Source of the DNA: Heterotrichella gracilis
Taxonomy: Eukaryota; Sar; Xanthophyceae; Tribonematales; Xanthonemataceae
Direction: 5' to 3'
Assembly (NCBI GenBank): GCA_032358255.1
Contig: JAULBX010026940.1
Coordinates: forward strand, 1 to 64,000
DNA: 64,000 bases
The notes under the pieces were generated by a model that saw nothing but the letters and a program-made list of their open reading frames with translations, ran no database searches and had not been told where the DNA came from. A program made the translations under genes and the position numbers. Shown piece by piece: positions 17,114 to 26,531 of this stretch. Within the stretch, counting starts at the first letter, position 1. Each line of letters starts with the position of its first letter.

Positions 17114-18904
17114 TTAATCGTTAAGCTTTAAAACCGCCATAAATGCGCTCTGTGGAATTTCTACATTCCCAACTTGCTTCATGCGTTTTTTACCGGCTTT
17201 TTGTTTTTCCAATAATTTACGTTTACGGCTAATATCACCGCCATAACATTTTGCAGTAACGTCTTTACGCATGGCACTAATTGTTTCGCGAGAAATAATT
17301 TTAGCGCCAATAGCAGCTTGTATAGGAATCTCGAATTGTTGTTTCGGGATCAGTTCTTTTAATTTTTCGCAGATCTTTTTGCCAAATAAATACGCATTGT
17401 TTCTGTGAATAAGGCAAGATAACGCATCCACCGGTTCGCCTTTTAAAAGTATATCTAGCTTTACAAGGTCAGAATCGCGCATGCCTGTTGGATGATAATC
17501 AAAAGAAGCATAGCCTTTTGAAATTGATTTTAAACGATCAAAGAAATCAAACACCACTTCGCCTAATGGCATTTCAAAAACTAACTCAACGCGGTCTGCC
17601 GTTAAATAATTTTGCGTAACTATTTGGCCACGCTTTTCAATACACAAACTCATTACCGGACCAATAAAATCTGATTTGGTAATAATGTTTGCTTTTATAT
17701 ACGGTTCTTCAATTCTATCAATACGGCCCGGATCTGGTAGATCACTCGGATTATTTACCGTTACAACTTCGCCATTGGTTTGGTAGGCAATGTACGATAC
17801 GTTAGGAACGGTTGTAATAACGGTCATGTTAAACTCGCGCTCTAAACGTTCTTGAACAATTTCCATGTGCAACATTCCTAAAAAGCCACAACGGAAGCCA
17901 AAACCTAAAGCCAAAGATGATTCAGGCTCCCATGTCAATGAAGCATCGTTCAGTTGCAGTTTTTCCATACTATAACGCAGCTCTTCAAAATCCTCAGTAT
18001 CTACGGGATAAATTCCTGCAAATACCATTGGTTTTACTTCTTCAAATCCATGAATACCTTCTTCACAAGGGCGATCAAAATGAGTAATAGTATCGCCTAC
18101 TTTAACTTCTTTTGCACTTTTAATTCCGGAAATAATATAACCTACATCACCTGTGCTTAATTCAGCGCGAGGTTCAGGTTTTAATCTTAAAACACCTACT
18201 TCATCTGCATTATAGAAAGCACCGGTATTTACGAATTTTACTTTTTCGCCTTTTTTAATGGTGCCGTTCACGATTTTAAAATAAGCAATGATCCCTCTGA
18301 AAGAATTGAAAACGCTATCAAAGATCAATGCCTGTAATGGGGCAGCAGGATCACCAACGGGTGCTTTTATACGTTCAATAATTGCTGCTAAAATATCTTC
18401 AATACCCATTCCTGTTTTTCCGCTGGCAGGAATGATCTCATCTCTCTCGCAACCTATCAGGTCAACGATTTGATCTTTTACCATTTCAGGTTCTGCGCTT
18501 GGCAGATCCATTTTATTTAAAATAGGAATGATCGTTAGATCGTGTTCTAACGCTAAATATAAATTAGAGATAGTTTGCGCTTGAATACCCTGCGCTGCAT
18601 CTACAATAAGCAATGCGCCTTCACAAGCAGCAATAGAACGTGACACCTCGTAGCTAAAATCTACGTGACCTGGAGTATCAATTAAATTTAAAACAAATTT
18701 TTCGCCTTTGTATTCATAATCCATCTGAATGGCATGACTTTTAATAGTAATGCCGCGTTCTTTCTCAAGGTCCATATCATCGAGAACTTGCGCCTGCATG
18801 TCGCGCTTGTTAACGGTTCCGGTAAATTCCAATAAACGGTCAGCCAAAGTACTTTTTCCGTGATCGATATGCGCAATAATACAAAAGTTCCGAATGTTTT
18901 TCAT
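17114..18904 (-). CDS. lepA: Elongation factor 4 (back-translocating GTPase LepA)
   Basis: 596 residues, the normal length. The GTPase motifs are [10 protein letters not shown] near the start, DTPGHVDF and NKMDLP, followed by the EF-G-like domains and the LepA-specific C-terminus ([17 protein letters not shown]). It binds ribosomes and assists translation or 30S assembly under stress. It is the first gene of a minus-strand run of about six genes down to 10.8 kb, with a -7 box upstream at 18942. Confidence 0.98.
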   Translation of the reverse strand: MKNIRNFCIIAHIDHGKSTLADRLLEFTGTVNKRDMQAQVLDDMDLEKERGITIKSHAIQMDYEYKGEKFVLNLIDTPGHVDFSYEVSRSIAACEGALLIVDAAQGIQAQTISNLYLALEHDLTIIPILNKMDLPSAEPEMVKDQIVDLIGCERDEIIPASGKTGMGIEDILAAIIERIKAPVGDPAAPLQALIFDSVFNSFRGIIAYFKIVNGTIKKGEKVKFVNTGAFYNADEVGVLRLKPEPRAELSTGDVGYIISGIKSAKEVKVGDTITHFDRPCEEGIHGFEEVKPMVFAGIYPVDTEDFEELRYSMEKLQLNDASLTWEPESSLALGFGFRCGFLGMLHMEIVQERLEREFNMTVITTVPNVSYIAYQTNGEVVTVNNPSDLPDPGRIDRIEEPYIKANIITKSDFIGPVMSLCIEKRGQIVTQNYLTADRVELVFEMPLGEVVFDFFDRLKSISKGYASFDYHPTGMRDSDLVKLDILLKGEPVDALSCLIHRNNAYLFGKKICEKLKELIPKQQFEIPIQAAIGAKIISRETISAMRKDVTAKCYGGDISRKRKLLEKQKAGKKRMKQVGNVEIPQSAFMAVLKLND

Positions 18905-18941
18905 TTTAAAATCCTGATCTACCTCTAAATTAATTTAGCGG

Positions 18942-18949
18942 CAAATATA
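18942..18949 (-). promoter_or_regulatory. -7 box of the lepA operon
   Basis: On the minus strand this reads TATATTTG, an exact TAnnTTTG match, 37 bases before the lepA ATG. No good TTTG box stands 19-23 bases further upstream. Confidence 0.45.
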
Positions 18950-19018
18950 CAAAAAAGTCGCCTTTTATGCCTCATTTTTATTGGTATTATCACAATTTGG
19001 CGCTACATTCGAAAACTA

Positions 19019-20824
19019 ATGAAAAACCTTGTTATTTTATCTTGTGCACTACTATTTGCGAACAAAGTGTTTTCGCAGCAAACAGCTCATAAATCTATCA
19101 TGCAGGAGCAAAGCGAGTATTATGGATCGCTTAATTTAAGGACCGACGCTCAATTTGACAGTTTGCAGATTGCAGAAAATGGTGTTGCTCCGGCAAACAA
19201 AGAACTAGCCGTTTTTTCTCCCACCTGCACTTTAAATAAAAAAGTTTTTGGCTGGCATCCCTATTGGGTTGGCACGGCTTATACAGCTTACCAATGGAAT
19301 CTCTTAAGTGACCTCTGTTATTTTAGTTACGATGCCTCCCCTTCAACCGGCAATAATACCAACGCCTCTTTTGCCTGGACAACTGCAAGCGTTGTTACAG
19401 TTGCAAAAAATAACGGCTGTAAGATCCATATCTGTGCAACCCTGTTTAGCGGGCACTCTACTTTTTGGGCCAGCAGCACAGCACAAACAACATTTATAAA
19501 TAACATGGTTTCCCTTTTAAATGCAAGAGGTGGCGATGGGATCAATATTGACTTTGAAGGCATGGGTTCTTCCGACAAAGTTCCATTTACCACATTTATG
19601 ACCAATTTAAACAATGCCTTGAATGCCGCTAATCCAAATTATAAATTGTCGGTTTGTTTATATGCGGTAGATTGGAGCACAGCTTTTGATATGCCGACAT
19701 TAAATAGTATTGTAGATGATTTTACAATAATGGGTTACGCTTATTATTATTCTGGAAGTGCACAAGCAGGCCCATCAGATCCGTTATATAATTTTCAGAC
19801 AAGTTATAATTATACACTTTCAAAAACCATTACTTATTATATTAAAGCAGGCGCAACGCCATCAAAATTATTACTAGGCTTGCCTTATTATGGCCAGGAA
19901 TGGGAAGTAACTTCGAATTCATTGCCAGCAAACACAACCGGTAATTTTTCGTCTTCGCGTACATTAAGTTATATTAACAATAATCCAACACCCTATAGTG
20001 CCGTAAATAAAAGTTGGGATGGTACGAGCTACACGCCCTATTATTCTTATTTAAACGCCAGTGTATGGCGCCAATGTTTTATTGATGATGTTTACAGTTT
20101 AGGCAGACGATACGATATGGTAAAACAACGCGGATTAGGCGGCATAGGTATTTGGGCGCTTGGTTATGACGCAGGCATGACAAGTTACTGGACACTTTTA
20201 CAAAATAAATTTACCGATTGTGCACCTATTGTTTGTAATGATAGTCTTTTTGATATGGGTGGCCCGATGAGAAATTATTATGACAGCGAAAGTTATACTT
20301 ATTCGCTAGCTGCACCAACAGGAAGTGTTGTGAAATTGCAATTTAAAAGTTTTGGAACAGAGCAAGGATACGATTCTTTGTTCTTATACAATGGTCCAAC
20401 TGTTGCATCGCCATTAATAGGTTCTTATACCGGAACCAACAATCCCGGAACCGTTACCTCAAGCGGGCAAAATTTAACCTTACGTTTTAAAAGTGACGGT
20501 GCTACTGTAAGTTTTGGATTTAAAGCAATAAAGTCGTGCACACCTCAATTAGTTGTAACGGGATTAAATTCTTCTGAAGAACTTGAAGAGATCTTACTTT
20601 ATCCCAATCCAACTACAGGGAAATTATTTTTAAATACTGCTAAAATAAAATCTTTTGAATTATTTGACGCGCAGGGCAAACTAATTTTGAGCAAAGAAAT
20701 TGCTTTTGAAACAGAATTTATTTTAGACCTGGCAACTCTTAATGTAAACAAAGGTTTATTTTTCCTTCGCTTACATCAAGACAACAATGCCATTCAAACT
20801 AAAAAAATAATCTACGAAGATTAA
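19019..20824 (+). CDS. Secreted GH18 glycosidase with CUB-like and T9SS domains
   Basis: 601 residues. Signal peptide 1-19; GH18 barrel about 70-410 with the catalytic motif D173-G-I-N-I-D178-F-E180, the Glu being the acid. A CUB-like beta domain follows (about 415-510, with DSLFLYNGP and LTLRFKSDG), then a T9SS type A sorting domain with LYPNPTTGKLFL. GH18 members cut chitin or the chitobiose core of N-glycans. Its stop overlaps the stop of the convergent PNGase F-like gene, a second N-glycan enzyme by homology, which hints at glycoprotein breakdown; chitin remains possible. Confidence 0.92.
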   Translation: MKNLVILSCALLFANKVFSQQTAHKSIMQEQSEYYGSLNLRTDAQFDSLQIAENGVAPANKELAVFSPTCTLNKKVFGWHPYWVGTAYTAYQWNLLSDLCYFSYDASPSTGNNTNASFAWTTASVVTVAKNNGCKIHICATLFSGHSTFWASSTAQTTFINNMVSLLNARGGDGINIDFEGMGSSDKVPFTTFMTNLNNALNAANPNYKLSVCLYAVDWSTAFDMPTLNSIVDDFTIMGYAYYYSGSAQAGPSDPLYNFQTSYNYTLSKTITYYIKAGATPSKLLLGLPYYGQEWEVTSNSLPANTTGNFSSSRTLSYINNNPTPYSAVNKSWDGTSYTPYYSYLNASVWRQCFIDDVYSLGRRYDMVKQRGLGGIGIWALGYDAGMTSYWTLLQNKFTDCAPIVCNDSLFDMGGPMRNYYDSESYTYSLAAPTGSVVKLQFKSFGTEQGYDSLFLYNGPTVASPLIGSYTGTNNPGTVTSSGQNLTLRFKSDGATVSFGFKAIKSCTPQLVVTGLNSSEELEEILLYPNPTTGKLFLNTAKIKSFELFDAQGKLILSKEIAFETEFILDLATLNVNKGLFFLRLHQDNNAIQTKKIIYED

Positions 20825-23800
20825 TTAATTACTACTTTTTTAGTAACCGTATCTCCATTCTTAGTAATGGTTACAAAATAAATTCCTCTTGTTATTGAAC
20901 TTGTATTAAATTCCATTGCTTCATTTTTCTTTGTGAACGGAACTGCAATAGTTTGCCCTAATACATTCGTAATTTGAATTTGCGCACCTTCTAATTCAGA
21001 ACCTTCAAGTGTGAATTTATTTTGCGCCGGGTTCGGATATAAATTAAGGAATGCGCTTAAATTATTTTCTCTTACAGATAAAGGTCCGTTAGTTGTAAAA
21101 CTATATTCAAATCCCCAACCAAAATCAGGCTGAAATGTTTTAAATACTGCGGCAAAATTATCTTTTAACCTCACATAACCCGATCCCTGAGCTGTGTTAG
21201 CCCACCATGATAATCCATCGTTACCAGAGTCGTCCACTATTAAAGTATAACAACCATCTAAAATGTAATAATCTTCGTAAACGGTGTTTGCAGTAGTAAA
21301 ATTACTTTGACCTACAATGTTCCCCTGTGCATCGATAAGTTTATAAGTGTTACTGAAAGGATTATTATTTGTTTTAAATTCTATAGAGAAATGATCAGGA
21401 ACAACTTCCGGAACAACAAACGGAGAACTGTAAATGTTGTTGAATGAATAATCATCTACAACCGAATTTGCTTTTTTGATTTCTACATTAAATTTATTAT
21501 TGGTTGGTATAATACCCGATTGCCACAACGTATTTACAGGCAAAGAAATACTTATTGTATCCATAAATGCTAAGTTACCGGTCCAGTTATAAGTTTGTTT
21601 TGCGGTTGCATTATTTACCCAATATTCAATATCAAGGCTTGTTAGGTTTGTTGAGCCTGTATTTTTTACAACAATAACCGGGTTGGAACAAATAGGATTA
21701 TTTCTTGAATACAAAACTTTATTGCTTGGTGAAAATACATCAATAATAGCTGCATCATTTGTGTGATTTGCTGCACCATAAGTTACTAATTGGTTGGCAA
21801 CTATATAACGGTAATCGCCTGTTGGAGATGGCGGACCGGATGTATGATAATCTAATGTTGCGGTTGAACCAGCCGTTACAGAAGCGGTAATATATGCTTC
21901 TTTTAATAAAGATGCTTGACCCGGACACCAGCCTTGTCTGTCGTAAACCCAGGTACCACCTTGCGGATAAACAGGATTTTTAGAACACTCCTGTGACACT
22001 ATCCAACTAAGTTCATAAGAACCACCATTGATATTAAATAAATGATTTACCTGTCCGCCGTTTTGCTGAAATTCTCCTTGCGCACCGTGGCCTGTAATGG
22101 TAGAGCGTAGTTTGAAACTTTGGCCACCCGCGTGCATTAAAACGTTTTGTGGTTCAAAGCGTGCGTTATTTGTGATGCTTTGAATTGGCACACCGCCATA
22201 ACGGGCGCCACCTTGCCATAATTGTTTAAACTCCAACACATTTCTTGGAGGTGTACCCACTATAAAAATAAAATCAAGGTCCATTTGTTCCTGGTTCTCG
22301 CCACCCATCGTCATTAATAATCTTTTTTGTCCATTCAGCAATGGCGTAAAATCTGTTACATCATAATACCAGGTTTTACCATTTACGCCAAGATCAAGGC
22401 CCTTGCCATAAGGCGTTACAAAGGACATGATCTCGTTATAAAAGGGATAACGTTTATAATAATTAAGATTTGTTATGTTTATTGTTCCTGTAGGCGTAAC
22501 AGCAAGCGTACCCGTTAAAGTGTTCAGATCGCCATTATAAATATTGATTGGTGTTGTTGCGTATAAATTGGATGTGGATGATAGAACAACCGCATCGTGC
22601 GTCATTGGTGTTAATGTAGCATTTGATGTTATAGAGTATTGTTGTACAACGTTTGGATTTCTTGCTACTGAATCTTTAGTAATAACCGTTGTAGTAGTTA
22701 ACGCGTAAGTGCCTTTTAAGAAAACAATGTTTGGTCTGATCGTTGTTTCTGAGAAAGAACGTTTTAAATTGTTTCCACGATCGTAGGTCCATTGTAAATT
22801 AACGCCGGTAGAAACCAAACTGTTCTTTGAGTCATTAATATTTAACCCTGTGCCTTCATTCATTTTATAATAAGCAACCAAATTTGAATAGAACGGATGT
22901 GTTGCATCAATGGATCTATTCATCCAAGATTGAATATCAACCAATGATAATTCTTTATCCCAGATAGAGAATTCGTTGATCTTGCCTTTGTAGTTAAGAT
23001 TATTTGCCAGTAATGCATCTTTACCAAGGATCAACGTTAAGATGGACATTGGTTTTGTTTTACCTGTACCAGAGCTCCACAATAAACCATTCAAATAAAT
23101 TTTCATATCACCTGTTGTTGCATTTTTTGTAAATGCCCAGTGATTCCATTGTCCACCTTGCTCTGCAGCGGTAGCAACTTTATTTATGCGGTCGTAACCA
23201 CCTGCACTGTAACCGGCATCAAAATACATATTGTTATCGCTCCAGGGTAAATGCAAGTTTAAATTACGTTGGTTAACGTTTGCAGAATAACCTTCAAGCA
23301 AAGAAGTGTTGGTTGGCAATTGTGCTGAATTACCATAAGCCCAAAACGCAACCGTTATTTGATTGTTGACAGTTGATAGCATGGAAGTATTTAAATACGA
23401 ATGTCCTAAGGCAGAAAGATCGAGCGCATAATTATTTTTTGCATACAAGGCCATTACAGAGGCTGAACTTGCACCGTTAAATACTATTGGCGTACTAGGA
23501 TTGGTATTGGTGAAAGAAAATTCTATCAATACATTACTTGTGCCATTCCAAACAAATGGTGTGTGAAATTGAAGACGGTTGCTTCCATTAACAAAAGAAA
23601 AATTCTGATTGAACACATTTGTAAAACCTGTTAATGTAACTGTGTTAGAATTTAAAATTGTGGCATTAGTATGTTGCATTCCTACTTTAAAAAAGTTAAC
23701 ACCGCCACCTGCATTAGCAACGTTCAATAAGATACCGTCGATATTACCGGCAACAAATCCTGCAGTGGTTAACTCTGCAGCCGTATATAAGATCTGCGAT

Positions 23801-24291
23801 TTACCTGACTTCTCATCTGACTTTAATAAATTAGGAACAGAAGTTGAACCAACACCAACTGTACTTTGCGATTCTGAAACAATATTATTTAAAACAACGT
23901 TGCTTTGGCTATAATTATAGTAATCATAAACCGGTTGTGTCACATAAGGAAAAACCGTTCCTGTAAAATTCGAGATGACATGGCTTGGTTGAAGATTTAG
24001 GTCGGTCTCAATTTTTGAAGAGTCTACTATATATGTGTTGCACGAATAATCCCACTCACCACAACCTTGATTTGGGGCCGATTGCGTTGAGATCAATGCA
24101 TTCTTGCAACGCATATTATATTTTAAAATTATTTTCTCATAGGTCAAACTCGTGTTTGGAAAGTTAATTACGGTATCACGTGTTGTGCTTCCGTACTTAA
24201 ATGCTTTTATAACAATAGTATCGCCGGGTACCTGCGCGTTAATTGTTAGTGCTATAAAAAACAATACTGTGTGAAGGATGATTTTTTTCAT
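20821..24291 (-). CDS. Secreted PNGase F-like protein with inserted LamG domain and T9SS sorting domain
   Basis: 1156 residues with a signal peptide (cleavage after NAQ, 20). The N-terminal jelly-roll has C77-G-E-W-D-Y-S-C84. A LamG/concanavalin-like domain occupies about 290-470 (AFWAYGNS, WNHWAFTKNATTG, GKINEFSIWDKELS). The second PNGase F jelly-roll is at about 650-850, with QNVLMHAGGQSF, STITGHG and PQGGTWVYDRQGWCPG. The C-terminus is a T9SS type A domain (LYPNPAQNKF). PNGase F removes whole N-glycans from Asn of glycoproteins. Which Asp and Glu are catalytic needs an alignment; the WD at 80-81 is the candidate. No terminator lies between it and the convergent GH18 gene. Confidence 0.88.
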   Translation of the reverse strand: MKKIILHTVLFFIALTINAQVPGDTIVIKAFKYGSTTRDTVINFPNTSLTYEKIILKYNMRCKNALISTQSAPNQGCGEWDYSCNTYIVDSSKIETDLNLQPSHVISNFTGTVFPYVTQPVYDYYNYSQSNVVLNNIVSESQSTVGVGSTSVPNLLKSDEKSGKSQILYTAAELTTAGFVAGNIDGILLNVANAGGGVNFFKVGMQHTNATILNSNTVTLTGFTNVFNQNFSFVNGSNRLQFHTPFVWNGTSNVLIEFSFTNTNPSTPIVFNGASSASVMALYAKNNYALDLSALGHSYLNTSMLSTVNNQITVAFWAYGNSAQLPTNTSLLEGYSANVNQRNLNLHLPWSDNNMYFDAGYSAGGYDRINKVATAAEQGGQWNHWAFTKNATTGDMKIYLNGLLWSSGTGKTKPMSILTLILGKDALLANNLNYKGKINEFSIWDKELSLVDIQSWMNRSIDATHPFYSNLVAYYKMNEGTGLNINDSKNSLVSTGVNLQWTYDRGNNLKRSFSETTIRPNIVFLKGTYALTTTTVITKDSVARNPNVVQQYSITSNATLTPMTHDAVVLSSTSNLYATTPINIYNGDLNTLTGTLAVTPTGTINITNLNYYKRYPFYNEIMSFVTPYGKGLDLGVNGKTWYYDVTDFTPLLNGQKRLLMTMGGENQEQMDLDFIFIVGTPPRNVLEFKQLWQGGARYGGVPIQSITNNARFEPQNVLMHAGGQSFKLRSTITGHGAQGEFQQNGGQVNHLFNINGGSYELSWIVSQECSKNPVYPQGGTWVYDRQGWCPGQASLLKEAYITASVTAGSTATLDYHTSGPPSPTGDYRYIVANQLVTYGAANHTNDAAIIDVFSPSNKVLYSRNNPICSNPVIVVKNTGSTNLTSLDIEYWVNNATAKQTYNWTGNLAFMDTISISLPVNTLWQSGIIPTNNKFNVEIKKANSVVDDYSFNNIYSSPFVVPEVVPDHFSIEFKTNNNPFSNTYKLIDAQGNIVGQSNFTTANTVYEDYYILDGCYTLIVDDSGNDGLSWWANTAQGSGYVRLKDNFAAVFKTFQPDFGWGFEYSFTTNGPLSVRENNLSAFLNLYPNPAQNKFTLEGSELEGAQIQITNVLGQTIAVPFTKKNEAMEFNTSSITRGIYFVTITKNGDTVTKKVVIN

Positions 24292-24391
24292 GTTCTATAT
24301 TAATTTAAATGCTTTTAGATTTTCAAGTAAAAAAAGAGTTTTAACTAAACAACTAAGGTAAATAATTAGATCTTAAGGTGCAACAAATTCT

Positions 24392-25840
24392 TTAATTTGA
24401 CCCAGGGTCCAGGTCTATGGCCTCATCCCCGGCTTTATAGGGAACATAAGTATAAATAAACTGGAACATTTCTTCGCTGGTCTTCATGCTTTCTACACCA
24501 TTACCCTGTGTAATACTTTGGGGTGGAGAAAAAGGATTGTTGGGATTATTTTTCGTATTGTCAAAAGTTCCGTACACAAAAATAGTAGAACCTCTTTCTA
24601 ATTTTATAGGATGTTTAAAGGTGTAATAATATTGCCAGCGGAAATCCCATTTGTTTATTTTAATTAATGGAATGGTATCGCCATTTGGTTTTAAGGCAAA
24701 GGCCCAAAATGTTTTTCCAATTAAATGCATGTGCGGATTAATAGAGAGCATTGAAATTGGCTGTTGCAAGGTTGTTTGTGTTTGAAATGTTTTTACCTCG
24801 TTGGGCGGAATAATAAATTCTGGTTCAATTTTTGAAATACCAAATGTACCCAACTGTGTTTCTGTTACAGGACGCTCAATTGCGGTCTTCCTGTAGAATA
24901 CATTTATATAACTACTATCTAGCAGATCTTTATTACTTGGACCGTAATGAATGTTATTCAATAAAAACGCGCCGTTCTTTTTAAACTTATAACCACCAAT
25001 TTGTTTTGGATAGGATGGCGGAATATAGCCTGGCAAATAATACACCACATTTGGAGTGAGTGTTGGAAATTGTGGTTGTAAATTATCAGTATATGGCAAA
25101 TGCATTTGTGTATAAACATCTATCAATTGCGCGCGTGTATCTTCATGAATAGATTCGCCTGTTAAATAATTAAAAGGACGGCTACTATCGTAACTAATTA
25201 AATGTCCATTAACGTGATGAATTAATTTTCTTTGGTTCGGAACAAACTCTACAAAATCTAACAAGGTATCTCTTTCAATTTCGTACGGATATTTCATTAT
25301 TAAAAAAGCGTCGGTACCATTACCTTTAATAGCGTACGCTTTTTGCGCCTTCACTACAAGATCAGGTTTTCTAAAATAAGATCCGGTATAAAATGTTGGC
25401 GCTTTTGGTTCTGTTAAACTATCGCCACGTAAACATTTTGTATCTACCCAAACCTTTAATAATTCTATTTCTGTTTTGTTAAGAACGCGCTCACCGATAA
25501 AGTGCGAATAGTTTGGATCTGCAGGCCATGGCGGCATGTACTTTGTTTGGGTTACAAACTTTATAAGTTTTGCTTTTTTTACGGCATCGGCATAACTCAA
25601 CAAGGTAAAAGGACCGCTCTCTCCCGCGCGGTGGCAGGGTGAACAATTTTTATAAACGATAGGTGCAATGTGTTTGCTCCAGGTAATTTCTTTTTCAGTT
25701 AAAACTGTTTCTTCTTTTTCTGATTGAGAATTACAAGAAGAAAAAATTGCCACCAAGGCAGAAAGACAAAAAGAAACACAAAGAACTATCTTAGTGTGGC
25801 TAGAAGCCTTCGTGTCTCTGTGGTAAAAAAACAAGATCAA
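24392..25840 (-). CDS. Lipoprotein fusing a cytochrome c domain to a PHM-like type II copper monooxygenase
   Basis: 482 residues from a TTG at 25840 that overlaps the DUF420 stop (TTGA). The signal ends FSSC (Cys 36), so it is a lipoprotein. The heme c site is C66-S-P-C69-H70, with M102 (YMPPWPADP) the likely distal ligand. The C-terminal half holds a full set of peptidylglycine-hydroxylase-type copper ligands: H208-H209 (LIHHVNGH), H298 (NIHYGPS), H370 and H372 (PHMHLIG), M458 (EEMFQF). The substrate is unknown; the heme domain may feed electrons to copper. The first 30 codons lie inside an inverted repeat (25750-25824). Confidence 0.85.
   Translation of the reverse strand: MILFFYHRDTKASSHTKIVLCVSFCLSALVAIFSSCNSQSEKEETVLTEKEITWSKHIAPIVYKNCSPCHRAGESGPFTLLSYADAVKKAKLIKFVTQTKYMPPWPADPNYSHFIGERVLNKTEIELLKVWVDTKCLRGDSLTEPKAPTFYTGSYFRKPDLVVKAQKAYAIKGNGTDAFLIMKYPYEIERDTLLDFVEFVPNQRKLIHHVNGHLISYDSSRPFNYLTGESIHEDTRAQLIDVYTQMHLPYTDNLQPQFPTLTPNVVYYLPGYIPPSYPKQIGGYKFKKNGAFLLNNIHYGPSNKDLLDSSYINVFYRKTAIERPVTETQLGTFGISKIEPEFIIPPNEVKTFQTQTTLQQPISMLSINPHMHLIGKTFWAFALKPNGDTIPLIKINKWDFRWQYYYTFKHPIKLERGSTIFVYGTFDNTKNNPNNPFSPPQSITQGNGVESMKTSEEMFQFIYTYVPYKAGDEAIDLDPGSN
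25750..25824. repeat. Imperfect inverted repeat overlapping the 5' end of the cytochrome/copper gene
   Basis: The plus strand reads CCACCAAGGCAGAAAGACA at the left and CTTCGTGTCTCTGTGGT at the right, the arms being imperfect complements. The pattern (CCAC-A-GACAC...GTGTCT-GTGG) looks like the widely dispersed intergenic 'CCACAAAGACACAAAG' palindromes seen in many environmental genomes; that likeness is from memory. Here it is not intergenic: it encodes the signal peptide of the downstream gene on the minus strand. Confidence 0.55.
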
Positions 25841-26427
25841 TAATTATAATAAGGCGCTATCATTAAATACACTACCACACCGGTTACAGTTACATATAAC
25901 CAAACGGGATAACTAAAACGCGTTAATTTTTTATGTTTCTCGCGTTGATCGGTTAGGCCATAATAAAATGAAAGTAAGATCATTGGTAAAACTGCAACCG
26001 CTAAAAAAATATGCGTTAATAAAATAATAATGTAAACCGGTTTTATGCCACTCACTGCTGCACTTTCTGCTGCACTCATAATGCCATCATGGTCTAAATC
26101 GCCGTATTTCGTATCGGGAATAAAATAATGCGCTGTTACATAACTCAACAAAAAAACAGAACTAAAAACAAAAGCCGTGATGTTTAATTTTTTATGCAGT
26201 TGTATGTTTCTTTTTTTAATGGCCCACAAAGAAAATAAAAGTAAAATGGTGCAGCTACCGTTTAAGAAAGCATTTACCATGGGCAACTTATAAATAAGGT
26301 TTGGAAAAGTATCCGGGTGCGGGATCCATTTTTGGTTAAGCACAACCACCAACGCACAAACCGCAACGGTAGTTATATAAATAGTTAATTTAACGCCTTT
26401 TTCGCTATAGCTGCTTAGTGTTGCCAT
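25837..26427 (-). CDS. DUF420 membrane protein (CtaM-like) with an EF-hand-like loop
   Basis: 196 residues, about five membrane helices, with the family's conserved histidines (WIPHPDTFP, LHKKLN, LLTHIFLA, HKKLTRFSYPVWLYV). DUF420/CtaM proteins assist heme-copper oxidase assembly in some bacteria. The loop between helices 3 and 4 reads D110-L-D112-H-D114-G-I-M-S-A-A-E121, which fits a canonical EF-hand calcium loop. Its stop overlaps the TTG start of the cytochrome/copper protein, so the two are probably translationally coupled. Confidence 0.88.
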   Translation of the reverse strand: MATLSSYSEKGVKLTIYITTVAVCALVVVLNQKWIPHPDTFPNLIYKLPMVNAFLNGSCTILLLFSLWAIKKRNIQLHKKLNITAFVFSSVFLLSYVTAHYFIPDTKYGDLDHDGIMSAAESAAVSGIKPVYIIILLTHIFLAVAVLPMILLSFYYGLTDQREKHKKLTRFSYPVWLYVTVTGVVVYLMIAPYYNY

Positions 26428-26531
26428 TGTAAAATTTTTGATAAAGATAACTGTAATTCAAATACTAAAAGCAGTTAAAAGCTTGCATAGCTATTATTTT
26501 TTTGTACTTTTAGATAACTAAAACCTTAAGC

